From Halomonas meridiana (GTDB lineage: Bacteria > Pseudomonadota > Gammaproteobacteria > Pseudomonadales > Halomonadaceae), in assembly GCF_009846525.1 (NCBI RefSeq), contig NZ_CP024621.1, positions 2,356,001 to 2,420,000 on the forward strand: a stretch of 64,000 bases of DNA. Reading direction: 5' to 3'. Shown here piece after piece: positions 42,032-51,613 of this stretch; the first letter of the stretch is position 1, and each line of letters begins with the position of its first letter. The position numbers were made by a program, and so were the translations under genes. The notes below the pieces were generated by a model that made no database searches, had not been told where the DNA came from, and saw only the letters and a program-made list of their open reading frames with translations.

Positions 42032-43485
42032 TGCAATGGGAAACCGTGATCGGGCTGGAAGTCCACGTTCAGCTCGCAACGCGCTCTAAGATTTTTTCCG
42101 GCGCCTCCACCGCATTTGGCGCCGAGCCGAACACCCAGGCCTGCGCCGTCGACTTGGGCCTGCCGGGGGTTTTGCCGGTGCTCAATGAGCAGGCCGTGGC
42201 CATGGCCGTACAGTTTGGTCTCGCCGTGCACGCCGAGATCCCCGAGGTCTCGGTATTCGATCGCAAAAACTACTTCTACCCGGATTTACCCAAGGGCTAT
42301 CAAACTAGCCAGATGTACCACCCCATCGTCGGCGCGGGTGAAGTAGAGATCACTCTGGATGACGACACCACCAAGCGGATTCGCATCCACCACGCCCACC
42401 TGGAAGAGGACGCCGGCAAGTCGCTGCACGAAGACTTCCACGGCATGACGGGCATCGACCTGAACCGGGCCGGCACGCCGCTGCTGGAGATCGTCTCCGA
42501 GCCGGACATGCGCAGCGCCAAAGAAGCCGCTGCCTACCTCAAAGCGATCCACTCCATCGTGACCTACCTGGGCATTTCCGACGGGAACATGGCCGAAGGC
42601 TCGATGCGCTGTGACGTCAACGTGTCGGTGCGCCCCAAAGGGCAAGAGGCGTTCGGGACTCGTGCAGAAATTAAAAACGTTAACTCGTTCCGTTTTGTGG
42701 AGCGCGCCATTGCGTTCGAAGTCGAACGTCAGATCGAGCTGATCGAAGATGGCGGCCACGTAGTGCAAGAGACTCGTCTGTTCGACCCCGAGCGCGACGA
42801 AACCCGCAGCATGCGCACCAAGGAAGAAGCCAACGACTACCGCTACTTCCCCTGCCCCGACCTGCTGCCGGTGGTGTTGGATCAAGCCTACCTGGATCAC
42901 CTGCGTAGCCAACTGCCGGAACTGCCCGCCGATAAACGCGCCCGCTTCCAGAACGAACTGGGCCTATCGGCGTACGACGCCAACGTACTCTCGGCCAGCC
43001 GCGAAATGGCGGAATTTTTCGAAGAAGTACATCGCGTCTGCGGCGATGCCAAGCAGGCGGCCAACTGGGTTCAGGGCGAACTTTCCGGCGCGCTGAACCG
43101 GGAAAATCTGAGCATTCAAAACAGTCCGGTATCCGCCCAGCAGCTGGGTGAGCTGATTGGCCGTGTGCTGGACGACACCATCAACGGCAAAGCCGCCAAG
43201 CAGGTCTTCCAAGCGCTGTGGAACGGCCAGGGCGAGAGCGCAGATGCCGTCATCGAGGCCAAAGGCCTAAAACAGGTGACCGACACCGGCGCGATTGAAG
43301 CGATGATCGATCAGGTCATTGCCGAAAGCCCGGCACAGGTCGCGCAGTACCGTGACTCCGAGCCGGAGAAACGCGGCAAGATGATTGGCTACTTCGTGGG
43401 CCAAGTGATGAAAGCCTCACGCGGCACCGCCAACCCCCAGCAGGTCAACGGCTTGCTGAAAGAGAAATTGGATGCGCTGCTCTAA
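42031..43485 (+). CDS. gatB: Asp-tRNA(Asn)/Glu-tRNA(Gln) amidotransferase subunit B
   Basis: GatB binds the mischarged tRNA, phosphorylates its side chain and performs the amide transfer. The 484-residue sequence begins [20 protein letters not shown] and shows [17 protein letters not shown] and LEEDAGKS in the catalytic cradle domain. [14 protein letters not shown] follows, with the helical and YqeY-like tail domains at about 300-484. It ends gatCAB and is followed by a strong terminator. Confidence 0.98.
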   Translation: MQWETVIGLEVHVQLATRSKIFSGASTAFGAEPNTQACAVDLGLPGVLPVLNEQAVAMAVQFGLAVHAEIPEVSVFDRKNYFYPDLPKGYQTSQMYHPIVGAGEVEITLDDDTTKRIRIHHAHLEEDAGKSLHEDFHGMTGIDLNRAGTPLLEIVSEPDMRSAKEAAAYLKAIHSIVTYLGISDGNMAEGSMRCDVNVSVRPKGQEAFGTRAEIKNVNSFRFVERAIAFEVERQIELIEDGGHVVQETRLFDPERDETRSMRTKEEANDYRYFPCPDLLPVVLDQAYLDHLRSQLPELPADKRARFQNELGLSAYDANVLSASREMAEFFEEVHRVCGDAKQAANWVQGELSGALNRENLSIQNSPVSAQQLGELIGRVLDDTINGKAAKQVFQALWNGQGESADAVIEAKGLKQVTDTGAIEAMIDQVIAESPAQVAQYRDSEPEKRGKMIGYFVGQVMKASRGTANPQQVNGLLKEKLDALL

Positions 43486-43506
43486 ATGACACGGCCATCG
43501 TCCAAC

Positions 43507-43535
43507 AGCGGCTGCTTCGGCAGCCGCTTTTTTTT
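43507..43535 (+). terminator. Terminator after gatB
   Basis: AGCGGCTGC-TTCG-GCAGCCGCT is a perfect 9-bp stem with a stable TTCG tetraloop, followed by a run of eight Ts. It lies 21 bases after the gatB stop, a textbook intrinsic terminator. Confidence 0.95.
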
Positions 43536-43543
43536 GGCTCACA

Positions 43544-44050
43544 CTAGGTGAGCTGACTGGGCTGCGTAAAACGCTTGAGCTGAGCGCAACCTGCCGCCCA
43601 AACGTCCGCCTCCAACTCGGCGATGGCTGCGGTGGGAAAACCGACGCCTTGGCTCGGCGCTCCTTCGACCAATAGGCCAGCCAAGTCGCCTACCAACGGC
43701 ATGTGGCTGACCAGCATGATCGGCGTGTCGAAAGGATGGTTGAGCAGCCACTCGCTCACATCGCCGGGCGGGTCTTCCGGAGTAATGAAGGGCAGCGTAT
43801 TGAGCGGCGCCCCCAGAGCATCGCTGATGCGCTGGGCGGTTTGTTGTGCTCGCACATAGGGGCTGGCGTAGAGTGTCGGCCGCGCCAGCTCGCCCTGCTC
43901 GATACGCGATGCCAGCCAGCGTGCCATCGTCTCCGCCTCGCGTTCGCCGCGCGGCGTGAGTGGACGGGCGTGATCAGGGAAGCCGGGGGCGGCTTCACCA
44001 TGCCGCATGATCAGTACGCTATTGAAAGAATCCTGCATGCCGCTATTCAT
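43544..44050 (-). CDS. sixA: Phosphohistidine phosphatase SixA-like
   Basis: SixA is a small histidine-phosphatase fold enzyme; in E. coli it dephosphorylates NPr of the nitrogen PTS. The 168-residue protein has the RHG motif in [11 protein letters not shown] (His17), [29 protein letters not shown], and the second active-site His in [22 protein letters not shown] precedes the ATG. It overlaps the end of gpsA by eight bases. The presence of npr and ptsN in this window fits the E. coli target, which is inference. Confidence 0.88.
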   Translation of the reverse strand: MNSGMQDSFNSVLIMRHGEAAPGFPDHARPLTPRGEREAETMARWLASRIEQGELARPTLYASPYVRAQQTAQRISDALGAPLNTLPFITPEDPPGDVSEWLLNHPFDTPIMLVSHMPLVGDLAGLLVEGAPSQGVGFPTAAIAELEADVWAAGCAQLKRFTQPSQLT

Positions 44051-45134
44051 GGCGACCTCCGCTGTCTTGCTGATCCTGATGAGCCTGCTCACGATGCGCC
44101 TGCTGAACCGCTTCTCGGGGCAGGATAAACTCCACGTCGCTGCTCTGCTCTCCCAGCATGAGCGTACCCGCCATCTCCTGCGCAGGCACGCCATCGAAAA
44201 GCACGCGATTTAAACCTTCCGCCAACGGCATATAAACACCCAGTTCCCGGGCTTTGGCGCAGACCAGCTTGACGGTATTGACCCCCTCGGCCACCTGCCC
44301 TAACGCGGCTACCGCCTGCTCTAGCGCAAGCCCCGTGCCCAGCGCATGGCCGACGCGGTAGTTGCGCGATAGGTTAGACGAACAGGTCACGATCAGATCG
44401 CCAACGCCCGCCAACCCCAAAAAGGTCATGGGATTGGCCCCCTGGGCAACGGCGAAGCGGCTCATCTCGGCCAGGGCACGGGTCATCAGCATACTACGGG
44501 TGTTTTCTCCCATCCCCAACGCCGCCGCCATGCCTGCCGCAATGGCATAAATATTCTTTAGCGCACCGCCCAGCTCGACCCCATGGCGATCATTGCTGGC
44601 GTAGACCCGGAAGTAGCGGCAACCCAACGCTTGCTGCACCCGCGTGCGCGTCAGCGCATCGGCACTGGCAATCACCGTGGCGGTCAGCTGCTTGTCGGCG
44701 ATCTCTGAGGCCAGATTAGGGCCAGCGATGACGCCGATGTGAGGAAAGCCGGTCTCTTGCTCCAACACCTGGCTCATCAGTAAAAAGCTATTCTGCTCGA
44801 TCCCTTTGGTGGTACTGACCAGAATTTGCTCGGGCGTCAGCCAGGGTTTGGCCGCTTGCACCACGGCGCGAAACGCTTTCGACGGGATGGCAATCAGCAC
44901 TAGTTCAGCGCCCGTCAGCACCGTTTTCAAATCGGTCGATGCCGTTACGGCTGGATTGATCGCATAGTCGGGCAGGTAGCGCCCGTTGCGATGCTCCTGA
45001 TTGATCTGCGCGACCAGCGCGTCATCGCGCATCCATTGACGCACGTTAGCGCCGTTGTCGGCAGCGATACTGGCCAGCGCGGTGCCAAAACTCCCGCCCC
45101 CCAACACCGCGACATTACTTTGCTGCTCTGCCAT
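44043..45134 (-). CDS. gpsA: Glycerol-3-phosphate dehydrogenase [NAD(P)+] GpsA
   Basis: GpsA reduces dihydroxyacetone phosphate to sn-glycerol-3-phosphate for phospholipid synthesis. The 363-residue protein has the Rossmann motif [15 protein letters not shown], the catalytic Lys region STTKGIEQ, the substrate-binding [18 protein letters not shown] and [22 protein letters not shown]. The C-terminus carries a His/Gln-rich tail ([17 protein letters not shown]) beyond the usual end, near 340. AGGAC supports the start used; another ATG lies two codons upstream. Confidence 0.95.
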   Translation of the reverse strand: MAEQQSNVAVLGGGSFGTALASIAADNGANVRQWMRDDALVAQINQEHRNGRYLPDYAINPAVTASTDLKTVLTGAELVLIAIPSKAFRAVVQAAKPWLTPEQILVSTTKGIEQNSFLLMSQVLEQETGFPHIGVIAGPNLASEIADKQLTATVIASADALTRTRVQQALGCRYFRVYASNDRHGVELGGALKNIYAIAAGMAAALGMGENTRSMLMTRALAEMSRFAVAQGANPMTFLGLAGVGDLIVTCSSNLSRNYRVGHALGTGLALEQAVAALGQVAEGVNTVKLVCAKARELGVYMPLAEGLNRVLFDGVPAQEMAGTLMLGEQSSDVEFILPREAVQQAHREQAHQDQQDSGGRHE

Positions 45135-45213
45135 AGCCATGTCCTGAAGTTCTTCTACGTAATGGTGGGCCTGCTCCCCACCCATTTTGATAAGCACGAC
45201 CTTAACAAAACAA

Positions 45214-45243
45214 GCGGCCCGCTTGGTAAACCAAGCGGGCCGC
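45214..45243 (-). terminator. Terminator after htpG
   Basis: A 13-bp perfect inverted repeat (GCGGCCCGCTTGG, loop TAAA, complement) lies 20 bases after the htpG stop. On the minus strand the tail is TTGTTTTGTT. It separates htpG from gpsA. Confidence 0.88.
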
Positions 45244-45262
45244 CATTGACGAGCTTAAGGCA

Positions 45263-47167
45263 TTAGGCCGTCAACACGCTATTGAGGCGCTTCACGTAGG
45301 CCGCCGGGTCGTCCAGATGGCCGCCCTCGGCGATGATCGCCTGATCCAGCAAAATATGGGCTAGCTGGCCGAACAGGTCGCCTTGCGCATTTTCCAAACG
45401 CGCCACCAGGGCATGGTTAGGGTTGAGCTCAAGAATGGGCTTCACGTCCGGCAATTTCTGACCGGCCGCTTCCATGATACGACGCATCTGATAGCCCATT
45501 TCGTGCTCGGGCAGCACCACGCAAGCAGGGGAATCGGTGAGACGATGAGTGATTTTCACCTCTTGAACACCGTCGCTTAGCGCTTCTTTGACGCGCTTCA
45601 CGAGATCTTCCTTCGCCTTGGCCGTCTCTTCCTGCGCTTTTTTCTCGGCTTCGTCTTCGACATCTCCGAGATCCAGCTCACCTTTCGCCACATCGGCAAA
45701 CGACTTACCGTCAAATTCCGTCAAATGGCTCATCAGCCACTCGTCGATGCGGTCAGAAAGCAGCAGCACCTCAATGCCTTTTTTGCGGAAGATCTCCAGA
45801 TGCGGGCTGTTCTTCGCAGCGTTGAAGCTATCCGCCACCACGTAGTAGATCTTCTTCTGTCCCTCTTTCATACGCTCGACGTAATCGGCCAGCGAGTGCT
45901 CTTGCGTGGCGGTATCGGTATGGGTAGAGGCAAAACGCAGAAGGCCAGCGACTTTCTCGCGGTTAGCAAAGTCTTCACCCGGCCCCTCTTTCAGCACGCT
46001 GCCAAAGGTGTTCCAGAACGTTTGATACTGCTCGCTATCCTTGGACAGCTTCTTGAGCATGTCCAGCGCGCGCTTGGTGAGCGCCCCTTTGATCTTGTCG
46101 ACCTTGGGATCTTGCTGCAGCAGCTCCCGGGAGACGTTCAACGACAAATCACGCGTATCCAGCACCCCTTTGATGAAGCGCAGGTAGAGCGGCAGGAACT
46201 GCTCGGCATCGTCCATGATGAAGACGCGCTGCACGTAGAGCTTGACGCCACGAGAGCCGTCACGGTCGAACATATCGAACGGCGCACGGCCCGGCACGTA
46301 AAGCAGGCTGGTGTACTCGAGCTTGCCCTCGACCTTATTGTGACTCCAGGTGAGCGGGTCGCTGAAGTCGTGGGCAACGTGCTTGTAGAACGCCTTGTAT
46401 TCGTCGTCGGTGACCTCGCTCTTGGGGCGAGCCCACAGCGCGGTGGCCTCGTTGACGGTTTCCCACGTCGTCACTTCGCTACCTTCGATCTCGTTACCGT
46501 CGTCATCCTTGGCGGTTTCGACCTTGGGCATGCGCACCGGCACTTCGATGTGGTCAGAGTACTTGCGAACCAAGCTTTGCAGGCGGTAGTCGTCGGCGAA
46601 CTCTTTTGCATCGTCTTTCAAATGCAGGGTGATTTCCGTGCCATGAACGTCACGCTCGATATCGGCAACGGTAAACTCGCCTTCGCCTTTGGAGCGCCAC
46701 TCGACGCCTTCCGATGCGGCCGTGCCCGCTTTACGGGTACGTACGGCCACTTCGTCGGCCACGATGAAACCGGAATAGAAACCAACCCCGAACTGACCGA
46801 TTAGCTTGGCGTCTTTTTGCTGCTCGCCAGAGAGCTGCTTCAGGAATTCTGCCGTGCCTGAACGCGCAATGGTGCCCAAGTTGGCAATGACGTCTTCGCG
46901 GTTCATGCCAATGCCATTATCACGCAGCGTAATGGTGTTGGCGTCGCGGTCGTGCTCGATCTCGATACGCAGCTCGCTGTCGCCCTCGTAGAGCGCGTCG
47001 TTGTCGAGCGCGGCGTAGCGTAGCTTGTCGCAGGCGTCTGCGGCGTTGGAAATCAACTCACGCAGGAAAATCTCCCGGTTGGAGTACAGGGAGTGGATCA
47101 TCAGGTTTAGGAGCTGCTTAACTTCCGTTTGAAAGCCAAGAGTTTCTTCGTGGGTCGCCGTGGTCAT
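45263..47167 (-). CDS. htpG: Molecular chaperone HtpG (bacterial Hsp90)
   Basis: HtpG is the ATP-driven Hsp90 homologue of bacteria. The 634-residue protein has the GHKL ATP-binding domain at 1-215 ([46 protein letters not shown]), the middle domain with its catalytic Arg, and the C-terminal dimerisation domain. I chose the ATG giving [16 protein letters not shown]; five codons upstream is another ATG. A near-perfect sigma-32 promoter lies upstream, fitting heat-shock induction. Confidence 0.98.
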   Translation of the reverse strand: MTTATHEETLGFQTEVKQLLNLMIHSLYSNREIFLRELISNAADACDKLRYAALDNDALYEGDSELRIEIEHDRDANTITLRDNGIGMNREDVIANLGTIARSGTAEFLKQLSGEQQKDAKLIGQFGVGFYSGFIVADEVAVRTRKAGTAASEGVEWRSKGEGEFTVADIERDVHGTEITLHLKDDAKEFADDYRLQSLVRKYSDHIEVPVRMPKVETAKDDDGNEIEGSEVTTWETVNEATALWARPKSEVTDDEYKAFYKHVAHDFSDPLTWSHNKVEGKLEYTSLLYVPGRAPFDMFDRDGSRGVKLYVQRVFIMDDAEQFLPLYLRFIKGVLDTRDLSLNVSRELLQQDPKVDKIKGALTKRALDMLKKLSKDSEQYQTFWNTFGSVLKEGPGEDFANREKVAGLLRFASTHTDTATQEHSLADYVERMKEGQKKIYYVVADSFNAAKNSPHLEIFRKKGIEVLLLSDRIDEWLMSHLTEFDGKSFADVAKGELDLGDVEDEAEKKAQEETAKAKEDLVKRVKEALSDGVQEVKITHRLTDSPACVVLPEHEMGYQMRRIMEAAGQKLPDVKPILELNPNHALVARLENAQGDLFGQLAHILLDQAIIAEGGHLDDPAAYVKRLNSVLTA

Positions 47168-47244
47168 GCGCTTAGCCCTCATTGATCACATGTTGCTTAA
47201 CGCCCCTGCCTATCGGCAGGAGCAGAGAAGATGGTGAGATCAAT

Positions 47245-47270
47245 ATGGGGATAAGCGAAGGGATTTCAAG
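47245..47270 (-). promoter_or_regulatory. Sigma-32 heat-shock promoter of htpG
   Basis: On the minus strand CTTGAAA (47264-47270), 13 bases, then CCCCAT (47245-47250) followed by AT matches the E. coli sigma-32 consensus CTTGAAA-N13/14-CCCCAT. The htpG start codon lies about 78 bases downstream. The -35 overlaps the stop codon of the DUF1232 gene. A short inverted repeat CTGCC/GGCAG lies in the leader (near 47209-47222). Confidence 0.85.
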
Positions 47271-47613
47271 AAGGTGTATGCGAAGAAGCGCCGGCGGCTG
47301 CGGTTTCAGACTTCCAGGCGCGGTAGTCGGCCAAGTGCATATCGACGCGGTTCAGTAACCAGCCCACGATCAAGACATCGTCGACCACGCCCAGCAGCAC
47401 CAAGAAGTCGGGAATCAAATCGAACGGCATGACCAAATACGCCAGCGCCAATGCCATGGTGCCAAACGCAGACCAAGGAATCGGCCTGAAGTCGCCCTTC
47501 AGCACATCGCGAGTCATCGGCAAAAAGAGTGTTAGCGCGCGGGCAATACGCTTCACCGCCCAAACACGCGTTTTTAGTCGACGAAACAGTCCCCAAGCGG
47601 ATAATCGTGCCAT
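47266..47613 (-). CDS. DUF1232 (YkvA family) small membrane protein
   Basis: This is a 115-residue protein of the DUF1232 family, function unknown. The family core is clear: IPWSAFGTMALALAYLVMPFDLIPDFLVLLGVVDDVLIVGWLLNRV, in which the DLIPDF...GVVDDV block is diagnostic. One or two hydrophobic helices suggest membrane association. The start chosen gives MARLSAWGLFRRLKTRVW; a start eight codons upstream is possible. It lies upstream of htpG on the same strand and is divergent from slt, sharing a 116-base gap with a tandem repeat. Confidence 0.85.
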   Translation of the reverse strand: MARLSAWGLFRRLKTRVWAVKRIARALTLFLPMTRDVLKGDFRPIPWSAFGTMALALAYLVMPFDLIPDFLVLLGVVDDVLIVGWLLNRVDMHLADYRAWKSETAAAGASSHTPS

Positions 47614-47639
47614 CGTATCGAATCCTCCAAGTGTCACGA

Positions 47640-47667
47640 TTGTCAGAACACCATCTGTCCGTATAGT
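47640..47667 (+). promoter_or_regulatory. Candidate sigma-70 promoter of slt
   Basis: TTGTCA (47640-47645) and TATAGT (47662-47667) are separated by 16 bases, both hexamers matching consensus at five of six positions. It lies 63 bases before the slt start codon. The -10 is inside the first copy of a tandem repeat, so a factor binding there could control it. Confidence 0.5.
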
Positions 47668-47688
47668 TCACTTGTCCGTATAGTTCAC
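47656..47688. repeat. Tandem 17-bp direct repeat between DUF1232 gene and slt
   Basis: TGTCCGTATAGTTCAC occurs twice in tandem (47656-47671 and 47673-47688) with one base between, a 17-base period. It occupies the gap between two divergent genes and overlaps the putative slt promoter. It could be a regulator-binding site or a small local duplication. Confidence 0.8.
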
Positions 47689-47729
47689 AATTGCGCCTTT
47701 TACCCCAACAGCGAGCAAGAGGGAGTGCC

Positions 47730-49679
47730 ATGCCGGCTACGCCATTTCGTTCTACCCTTCGCACTCTGTGCGCAGCGGTCATCATCGGCTTGCCCACCGG
47801 TGCCTGGGCGGCGTCCGATGAGGCCATGCGCGATGCGCTGAACGCCGCTCGCCAGCAGCAGTGGCAACACATCGATGAGCGCGCCATCGAAGGGCACGTT
47901 CTCAGCGGCTACGTGGCGTATCACCGGTTACGTAACCAGTTGCCCAACGTGGCCGCCAGCCAAGTACTGCAATTCATCGATCAGTATGCGGACTCCCCCC
48001 TATCGGAGTGGATGCGCGGCCAGGCAATTGCCAATTATGGTCATGCGGGACGCTACGGCGATCTACTCACCGTCGCCAATGGCGAGCCCGCCGGAACGGC
48101 GCGCCAGTGTTACTACTACACCGCGCTACTCGACCGCGAGCCAGAGCGCTCACGCCAGGCGGGCTTGGCCCTGTGGCGGGTGGGCAGTTCGCAACCGGAC
48201 GCCTGTGATCCACTGTTCGACCGTTTACGGGCCGATGGCACGATCGATGCGACGGCCATCTGGGAGCGTAAGATGCTGGCCTGGCAAGCGGGCGAAACAC
48301 GGCTGAGCAACTATTTGGGTGGACTGCTTAGCAACCAGTGGCAAACGGCCCTCGACACGGTGGAGACGGTGAGCAACACTCCCAGCGCCATCACGAGCGC
48401 CCCCACCTGCCTAGGCCCAGAGTGCAGAGCCACGGCGGCGTTTTACCAGGCCGCCATGCAGCGCCTGACCCGGGACGACACGCCTGCTGCTTTCGCCGCC
48501 TGGCAACAGCTCTCGCCTCGCTTGAACCTGACGCCGTCAGAACGCCAAGTCATCGATGAAGAGCTCGCGTTTTACGCCCTCGTGCGCGAGGTACCTGGCA
48601 CGCTGGCGTGGGTGGATAGCGTCTTGCCCTCGCTCGACAGCGAGCGTGTGTTGGAGCTACGGGTGCGGCGCGCCCTGGCGGACCGTCAGTGGACCGACGT
48701 CATGCACTGGATTGCTGAAATGCCCGAGAGCCAGCAAACGAGCAGCCGCTGGCAGTATTGGCTGGGCCGTGCCAACGAGCAGCTCGGCAATCGCGACGCA
48801 GCCGCGGCGCGTTATCAGCAAGCGGCCACTGATCGCAGTTTCTATGGCTTCGCCGCCGCCGATAAAGTCGGTCAACCGTATCGGCTCAACCACGAGCGCC
48901 ATCACTTCGATGACACTACCCGGGAGCAGACGGCACGGCTACCGGTCGTGCAGCGGACCGAGGCATTGCTGCGAATCGGTGAAGAGGGACTGGCCAATAG
49001 CGAGTGGCTCTATGCCGTTCAACAGGGCACGCCCCAGCAAGCCCGCGCCCTGGCCGACTACGCCGCCCATCAGCAGTGGTACGCCCGCTTGGTGCAAACC
49101 ACCATTGCAGGCGAGATGTGGGACACACTGGAGTGGCGCTTCCCCCCCGCCTATCGGGAGAGCTTCATGCAGTGGGGCCAGCAGACCGGCGTGGACCCCT
49201 ACCTACTCATGGCCATTACGCGTCGTGAAAGCGCTTATAACCCGGTGGCGCTATCGCCTGCCGGAGCACGTGGCTTGATGCAATTGATGCCTGGCACGGC
49301 CACACAGGTGAGCCGCCAATTAGGGCTGAACGACCCTGGCCCATACGGCGTGCTGGAACCAGAACTCAACATTCGCCTAGGAAGCACCTATTTGCGCGAC
49401 AAGCTCAACCGATACCGAGGCAACCGTCTCGCCGCCACGGCCGCTTATAACGCAGGCCCTGGCCGAGTCGACCAGTGGCTGGGCACCCACAGCATGGAGT
49501 CGTTCGACCTTTTCGTGGAGAGCATTCCGTTTCGCGAAACACGCGATTACGTCCAGGCGGTGCTGAGCTATCGCGTCATTTTTGAGAGCTTAGCCAATGG
49601 CGGCAGCAGCGAAGGAGTGTCGCTACTCAACGAAAGCGAGCAGGCCGTGCGCTACGACCGGGCCCTCGTACAGCGCTAA
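47730..49679 (+). CDS. slt: Soluble lytic murein transglycosylase Slt
   Basis: Slt cuts the glycan strands of peptidoglycan to anhydromuropeptides in the periplasm. The protein of 649 residues has a signal peptide (cut near residue 27, after GAWA) and a long alpha-superhelical U and L region (about 30-480). The C-terminal SLT domain contains catalytic Glu500 in TRRESAYNP, then GLMQLMPGTA and AYNAGPGRVDQW. AAGAGGGAG precedes the ATG. It is about the size of E. coli Slt70. A strong convergent hairpin follows. Confidence 0.94.
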   Translation: MPATPFRSTLRTLCAAVIIGLPTGAWAASDEAMRDALNAARQQQWQHIDERAIEGHVLSGYVAYHRLRNQLPNVAASQVLQFIDQYADSPLSEWMRGQAIANYGHAGRYGDLLTVANGEPAGTARQCYYYTALLDREPERSRQAGLALWRVGSSQPDACDPLFDRLRADGTIDATAIWERKMLAWQAGETRLSNYLGGLLSNQWQTALDTVETVSNTPSAITSAPTCLGPECRATAAFYQAAMQRLTRDDTPAAFAAWQQLSPRLNLTPSERQVIDEELAFYALVREVPGTLAWVDSVLPSLDSERVLELRVRRALADRQWTDVMHWIAEMPESQQTSSRWQYWLGRANEQLGNRDAAAARYQQAATDRSFYGFAAADKVGQPYRLNHERHHFDDTTREQTARLPVVQRTEALLRIGEEGLANSEWLYAVQQGTPQQARALADYAAHQQWYARLVQTTIAGEMWDTLEWRFPPAYRESFMQWGQQTGVDPYLLMAITRRESAYNPVALSPAGARGLMQLMPGTATQVSRQLGLNDPGPYGVLEPELNIRLGSTYLRDKLNRYRGNRLAATAAYNAGPGRVDQWLGTHSMESFDLFVESIPFRETRDYVQAVLSYRVIFESLANGGSSEGVSLLNESEQAVRYDRALVQR

Positions 49680-49709
49680 CCCTTACCTACCCGTTTTGCC
49701 ACCGCCCCC

Positions 49710-49736
49710 ACAACGCCCGGTTATACCGGGCGTTGT
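49710..49736. terminator. Terminator hairpin between slt and the LysE-type gene
   Basis: ACAACGCCCGGT and ACCGGGCGTTGT form a perfect 12-bp stem with a 3-base loop between two convergent genes; the right arm overlaps the last codons of the transporter gene. The plus-strand tail is TTCTA, only weakly T-rich. Confidence 0.7.
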
Positions 49737-50374
49737 TCTAGGGCGAGTCGCACGCCAAAAACCACCAACACCGCGCCGGTGGCCGCATTCAAGGTTTGCG
49801 CAAAGCGTGCGCTGGCCAGCCATTTACTCGCCCCACCGACCATGAGCACGACGCTGATTTGCCAAATATTGGCAATCACGAAGTGCACGCCTGCCAACCA
49901 AAGCGACTTGATCAGCGCAGGGTCACTAGGCGCGATGAACTGTGGCAAAAAAGCCATGTAGAACACCACGGTTTTGGGGTTCAGCACATTCGACAGTAGC
50001 CCCTCTTTGATCGGTTGCCAGAGCGGTACCGACACCGCCTCATTCATTACGCCCTTCACCGGTAGCGGCGTTCCTCGGCGGGCTGCCAATAGGCTCGTGA
50101 CCCCCAGCCAAATCAAATACGCCGCCCCTGCCAACTTCAGCATGTTGAACGCCCAGGCCGACTGCAACAAAATGAAGGAAATACCCAATGCCGAGACGGT
50201 GGCATGAACGAACAAACCACAGCAAATGGCCACGCTCGTCGCAATACCGTCGCGAATGCCGCCCCGTGCGGTATTACGAATCACTAAAAGCGTATCGACG
50301 CCGGGACTTATCGAGAGCAGCGTGATCGCCACCACGAAGGAAATGAACTGCGCGTCGATCAGGTTGAGTTCCAT
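49721..50374 (-). CDS. LysE/RhtB family amino-acid exporter
   Basis: The 217-residue protein is of the LysE/RhtB family, which exports amino acids such as lysine, threonine or homoserine lactones. Six hydrophobic segments can be traced: FISFVVAITLLSISPGVDTLLVIRN at the N-terminus carries the family motif. Later segments include VAICCGLFVHATVSALGISF, LAGAAYLIWLGVTSLLA, NPKTVVFYMAFLPQFI and the last near AATGAVLVVFGVRLAL. The actual substrate cannot be told from sequence. Two adjacent ATGs are possible starts. It faces slt and is divergent from the cold-shock gene. Confidence 0.88.
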   Translation of the reverse strand: MELNLIDAQFISFVVAITLLSISPGVDTLLVIRNTARGGIRDGIATSVAICCGLFVHATVSALGISFILLQSAWAFNMLKLAGAAYLIWLGVTSLLAARRGTPLPVKGVMNEAVSVPLWQPIKEGLLSNVLNPKTVVFYMAFLPQFIAPSDPALIKSLWLAGVHFVIANIWQISVVLMVGGASKWLASARFAQTLNAATGAVLVVFGVRLALEQRPV

Positions 50375-50510
50375 CATGAACTTGGCTCGCTGAGTGATAA
50401 AGAATCTTAACCACGTCACTGGACGTGCTGATTATTTGCTTCTAAAGTGGATTTGGCAGGTCGGCACTGAGCCGCCTGCTCAATCATTAAGCACGTTAAG
50501 GATATGAACG

Positions 50511-50714
50511 ATGGCAACTGGCACTGTCAAGTGGTTCAACGACACCAAAGGTTACGGCTTCATCTCTCCCGATGACGGCGGTGACGATCTCTTTGCCCAC
50601 TTCTCCGAAATTCAAGCTGAAGGTTTTAAGACCCTGCAAGATGGTCAGAAAGTCAGCTTCGAGGTGACTCAGGGTAAAAAAGGCCTTCAGGCTTCCAACA
50701 TTCGCGTTGCGTAA
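50511..50714 (+). CDS. Cold-shock domain protein (CspA family)
   Basis: CspA-type proteins bind single-stranded RNA and melt secondary structure. The 67-residue protein is a single cold-shock domain: [19 protein letters not shown] with RNP1 (KGYGFI, residues 13-18) and RNP2 (DLFAHF, 26-31). AAGGATATGAACG precedes the ATG. A clear terminator follows, so it is a single-gene transcript. Which Csp paralogue it is, and whether it is cold-induced, cannot be told here. Confidence 0.95.
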   Translation: MATGTVKWFNDTKGYGFISPDDGGDDLFAHFSEIQAEGFKTLQDGQKVSFEVTQGKKGLQASNIRVA

Positions 50715-50731
50715 CTCGCACCGAATGGATA

Positions 50732-50757
50732 AAGGCCCGCCGATGCGGGCCTTTTTT
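50732..50757 (+). terminator. Terminator after the cold-shock gene
   Basis: AAGGCCCGC-CGAT-GCGGGCCTT is a perfect 9-bp stem with a 4-base loop, followed by six Ts. It lies 17 bases after the stop codon. Confidence 0.93.
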
Positions 50758-50776
50758 ATTGTTGAGATGTTAGTTC

Positions 50777-51583
50777 TTAGGACGATGTATCTCTCGTGCC
50801 GTCCGTAGGACTTTCGGCCTCTTGTTCGTCGCTATCGCCCTCGTCAGAACGCTCTTCCAGGCGCTGATCGTCGCCGAGATCGCGATGTTGTCGCTCGTCC
50901 GTTTCCAGCGTCGCGCCATTCAGGGGTTCCTCGTTCTCCAGTGCCTGGAACTGCTCCTCTAAACGCTGCTGGGCTTCTTCGAACTGACGCTCGGTATCTT
51001 CGATGAGCGCATCCACATCCCGAGCTTCCAATTCACCTTCTAGTGGGGAGCTCTCGGGCAGGTTACTATCGCGCTCCCAGCTTGGCTCGATTGGATCGCT
51101 CTCCATGGGGGTCAGCTCAGGAGACTGCTGTTCGATTTCTTGGAACTGCTGCTCCAACTGGCGCTGCGCCTCTTCGAAACGACGCTCGGTTTCAGCGATC
51201 ACGTCGTCTACGTCTGAACGGGTCGTTTCACCGGGCATCGCGCTGGCTTCGTCCAGAGCTTCATCAGGATCGGCGGCGAGGGTCTCTTCGTCTGCCTGTA
51301 AAGCCTCCGATGTCGATGCATTGGCGTCGGACGGCGCGTCGTCTCCGTCATCGGCTTGTTCTGGTGCGTCAGACGCTGGTTGCGCTTCGCTTTCGTCGTC
51401 CGCCTGCGTGGGGGAAGGCGTTACGCTATCGCCACTCTCATCAGGCTCGCTGGCCGATGGCTCGCTGGTCTGCTCGGCAGCGTTCTCCTCAGGCAGGACG
51501 TTAGCCTCCTCTTGGCTATCGCCACAGGCGCTCAATAAAAGCGCCAAACTGGCCAATAGCGGCATCCATACACGGTACGTCAT
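50777..51583 (-). CDS. Acidic repeat-containing lipoprotein of unknown function
   Basis: I do not recognise this gene. The 268-residue product has a lipoprotein signal peptide (hydrophobic 7-17, lipobox LSAC, Cys20). A long disordered stretch rich in Asp, Glu, Ser and Ala (21-120) follows. Two copies of a 29-residue helical module at 124-152 and 189-217 share about 18 identical positions; both contain TER, FEEAQ and QFQ. A charged tail ends the protein. Asp after Cys20 is not present (Gly21), so outer-membrane sorting is likely by the +2 rule. It is predicted to be periplasmic and strongly acidic, as often in halophiles. It lies 30 bases downstream of the frameshifted kinase gene. Confidence 0.75.
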   Translation of the reverse strand: MTYRVWMPLLASLALLLSACGDSQEEANVLPEENAAEQTSEPSASEPDESGDSVTPSPTQADDESEAQPASDAPEQADDGDDAPSDANASTSEALQADEETLAADPDEALDEASAMPGETTRSDVDDVIAETERRFEEAQRQLEQQFQEIEQQSPELTPMESDPIEPSWERDSNLPESSPLEGELEARDVDALIEDTERQFEEAQQRLEEQFQALENEEPLNGATLETDERQHRDLGDDQRLEERSDEGDSDEQEAESPTDGTRDTSS

Positions 51584-51613
51584 CGAGTGATGCTCCTTAA
51601 CGAGTCAAATTCA

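Noticed and set aside
45725-46804. Open frame of 359 codons opposite htpG
   Set aside because: It is antisense to a strongly conserved chaperone and has no independent support.
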